A DNA stretch of 64,000 nt from assembly GCA_046295975.1 (NCBI GenBank), contig JBKBMG010000011.1:1-64000 (forward strand). The letters are read 5' to 3'. Source of the DNA: UBA2357 sp046295975. GTDB taxonomy: Bacteria; Pseudomonadota; Gammaproteobacteria; Burkholderiales; Rhodocyclaceae. The translations under genes and the position numbers were made by a program. The notes beneath the pieces are model-generated. The model was not told the origin of the DNA. It saw only the letters and a list, made by a program, of their open reading frames with translations, and searched no databases. Shown here piece after piece: positions 62,917 through 64,000 of the stretch (position 1 is the stretch's first letter; each line of letters begins with the position of its first letter).

Positions 62917-64000
62917 GCCGCCACCTCGTCGAGCAGCCGTCGCATCGTCTCGCGCGCGGCCGCGCGCGAGAAATGCGTCTCGATATTGCGCATGCCGTTC
63001 GCGCTCAGGCGCGCCCACAGTTCGCGATCCCGATAGACCTCGACCACGGCGCGCGCGAAGGCTTCCGCGTCCTCGCCGACCGCTACGTCCACGCCATCGG
63101 TCAACGCCATGCCTTCGGCCGCGATGGGGGTCACCACCGTCGGCACGCCGTAGGCCATGCTCATGTTCACCTTGCCCTTGACCCCCGCTCCGTAGCGCAA
63201 CGGCGCCACCGTCAGGCGCGCGCGGTTGAAATGGCCCGAAATGTCCTCGACGAAGCCTTCCACGATCACCTCGTCCGATGCCAGCGCCAGTACCCTGGCG
63301 GTGGGCCGGCTGCCGACGATCCAGGTCTTGACCGGGCCAAGCTCCCGCCGGACCAGGGGGGCGATTTCGTTCACGTAGTACAGCACCGCATCCTCGTTGG
63401 GCGGATGGTTGAATCCACCGATGAACAACACACCTTCACGCGCCTCGTAGCCCGCCTGCAAACCGTGGACGTCATGAATGTTCGACACCACCTCCACCCT
63501 CACGTCCGGGCAAGCCTCGGTCAGCAAGTCCTGCTCGTAGCGGCTCACGACCAAGGTGACATCGGCCTTGCGCATCAGACCCAACTCCACCTCCCGTCGT
63601 GCTCGTGCCGCCTCCGCCATGGCTGAATCGCCCATCAGCGCGGCCATGCGCTCCTCCCTGAGGAAGTGCAGATCCACCGTATCGAAGATCAAGCGTGCCG
63701 AAGGACAACATGCCCGAACCGGATCCGTCAGTTGCGCCGCCACGTCGACACGGCTCAACACCACCGCATCGAAGACGTCGCCATGGATCTTGAGGTACTC
63801 GACCACGCTGAAGACCCGTGGCGGACACAGCACCTCCACCCCGATGCGCTCGAGCATCTCGCGGTATGGGGCGCGGTGATCCAGATGCAGGCCAGCGAAT
63901 ACCACCTTCACGCCGAGGGCGGCGAGTTCCTCGATCAACGAGAACATCCGCAGCGAACCGGAATCCTGGTCGGGCATGGGCAACAAGGCGTCCACCACCA
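62913..64000 (-). CDS. Glycosyltransferase (GT4-like), 5' end outside the window
   Basis: The last 361 codons are visible. The first recognisable segment is VDALLPMPDQDSGSLRMFSLI, usually found inside larger GT proteins, so the gene probably begins well outside the window. GT-B features are DTVDLHFLREERM, LVVSRYEQDLL, VLFIGGFNHPPNEDAVLYY (in part) and the C-terminal block VAPLRYGAGVKGKVNMSMAYG. It overlaps the next gene by 4 bases. Confidence 0.85.
   Translation of the reverse strand, partial: VVDALLPMPDQDSGSLRMFSLIEELAALGVKVVFAGLHLDHRAPYREMLERIGVEVLCPPRVFSVVEYLKIHGDVFDAVVLSRVDVAAQLTDPVRACCPSARLIFDTVDLHFLREERMAALMGDSAMAEAARARREVELGLMRKADVTLVVSRYEQDLLTEACPDVRVEVVSNIHDVHGLQAGYEAREGVLFIGGFNHPPNEDAVLYYVNEIAPLVRRELGPVKTWIVGSRPTARVLALASDEVIVEGFVEDISGHFNRARLTVAPLRYGAGVKGKVNMSMAYGVPTVVTPIAAEGMALTDGVDVAVGEDAEAFARAVVEVYRDRELWARLSANGMRNIETHFSRAAARETMRRLLDEVAA

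Noticed and set aside
1..64000. CRISPR array, tRNA, rRNA, insertion sequence or prophage genes
   Set aside because: No regularly spaced repeats, tRNA-like folds, transposase or phage structural genes were found by reading the sequence.

Overview
The window is a high-GC chromosomal segment from a betaproteobacterium. The best fit is Rhodocyclales (Thauera/Azoarcus-like). This rests on gene order (complete dcw cluster ending ftsZ-lpxC, aroQ-accB-accC-prmA, rsmI/yraN/diaA/dolP, rmlBDAC next to glycosyltransferases) and on protein character. No rRNA or tRNA is present to fix the genus. Almost every base is coding, and many genes overlap by 4 bases (ATGA or GTGA), so translation is probably coupled.

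Layout. 0.1-7.4 kb: a small HTH protein, a two-component pair (PAS hybrid kinase plus OmpR-type regulator, minus strand), and a plus-strand set of acyl-CoA ligase, SLC23-type permease and a degenerate PCu(A)C protein. 7.4-15.7 kb: ugd, argB and an unusual biosynthetic cassette (acyl/aminoacyl ligase, asparagine-synthase-like protein, PLP decarboxylase, gamma-glutamylcyclotransferase-like protein). 15.7-17.8 kb: a chemoreceptor with a compositionally distinct 5' part. 17.8-36.4 kb, minus strand: the full division and cell wall cluster mraZ-rsmH-ftsL-ftsI-murE-murF-mraY-murD-ftsW-murG-murC-ddl-ftsQ-ftsA-ftsZ-lpxC, led by a promoter with MraZ boxes.

36.6-41.6 kb: RNase P RNA with an expanded internal hairpin region, a lipoprotein gene, pyrC, then rsmI diverging from yraN-diaA-dolP. 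41.6-45.3 kb: a gtr-like glycan modification group (large DUF6311-type membrane protein, GtrB, GtrA). 45.4-48 kb: mpl, a conserved hypothetical gene and a TlpA-type thioredoxin. 48-54.5 kb: aroQ-accB-accC-prmA, a zinc-ribbon DUF3426 protein and a PfkB-family kinase. 54.8-56.6 kb: an olsB-olsA-like ornithine lipid pair. 56.7-64 kb, minus strand: two glycosyltransferase genes (one cut by the window edge) followed by rmlC-rmlD-rmlB-rmlA for dTDP-L-rhamnose.

Functionally the window is mostly envelope biology: peptidoglycan precursor synthesis and recycling, division, lipid A, surface polysaccharide sugars, membrane lipids and malonyl-CoA supply. Accessory signals are limited. They are three copies of a 133-136 bp element with terminal inverted repeats, one 172 bp palindromic element with 23 bp inverted ends, a duplicated accC 5' end that forms a structured leader, and an AroQ that lacks the usual catalytic lid tyrosine.
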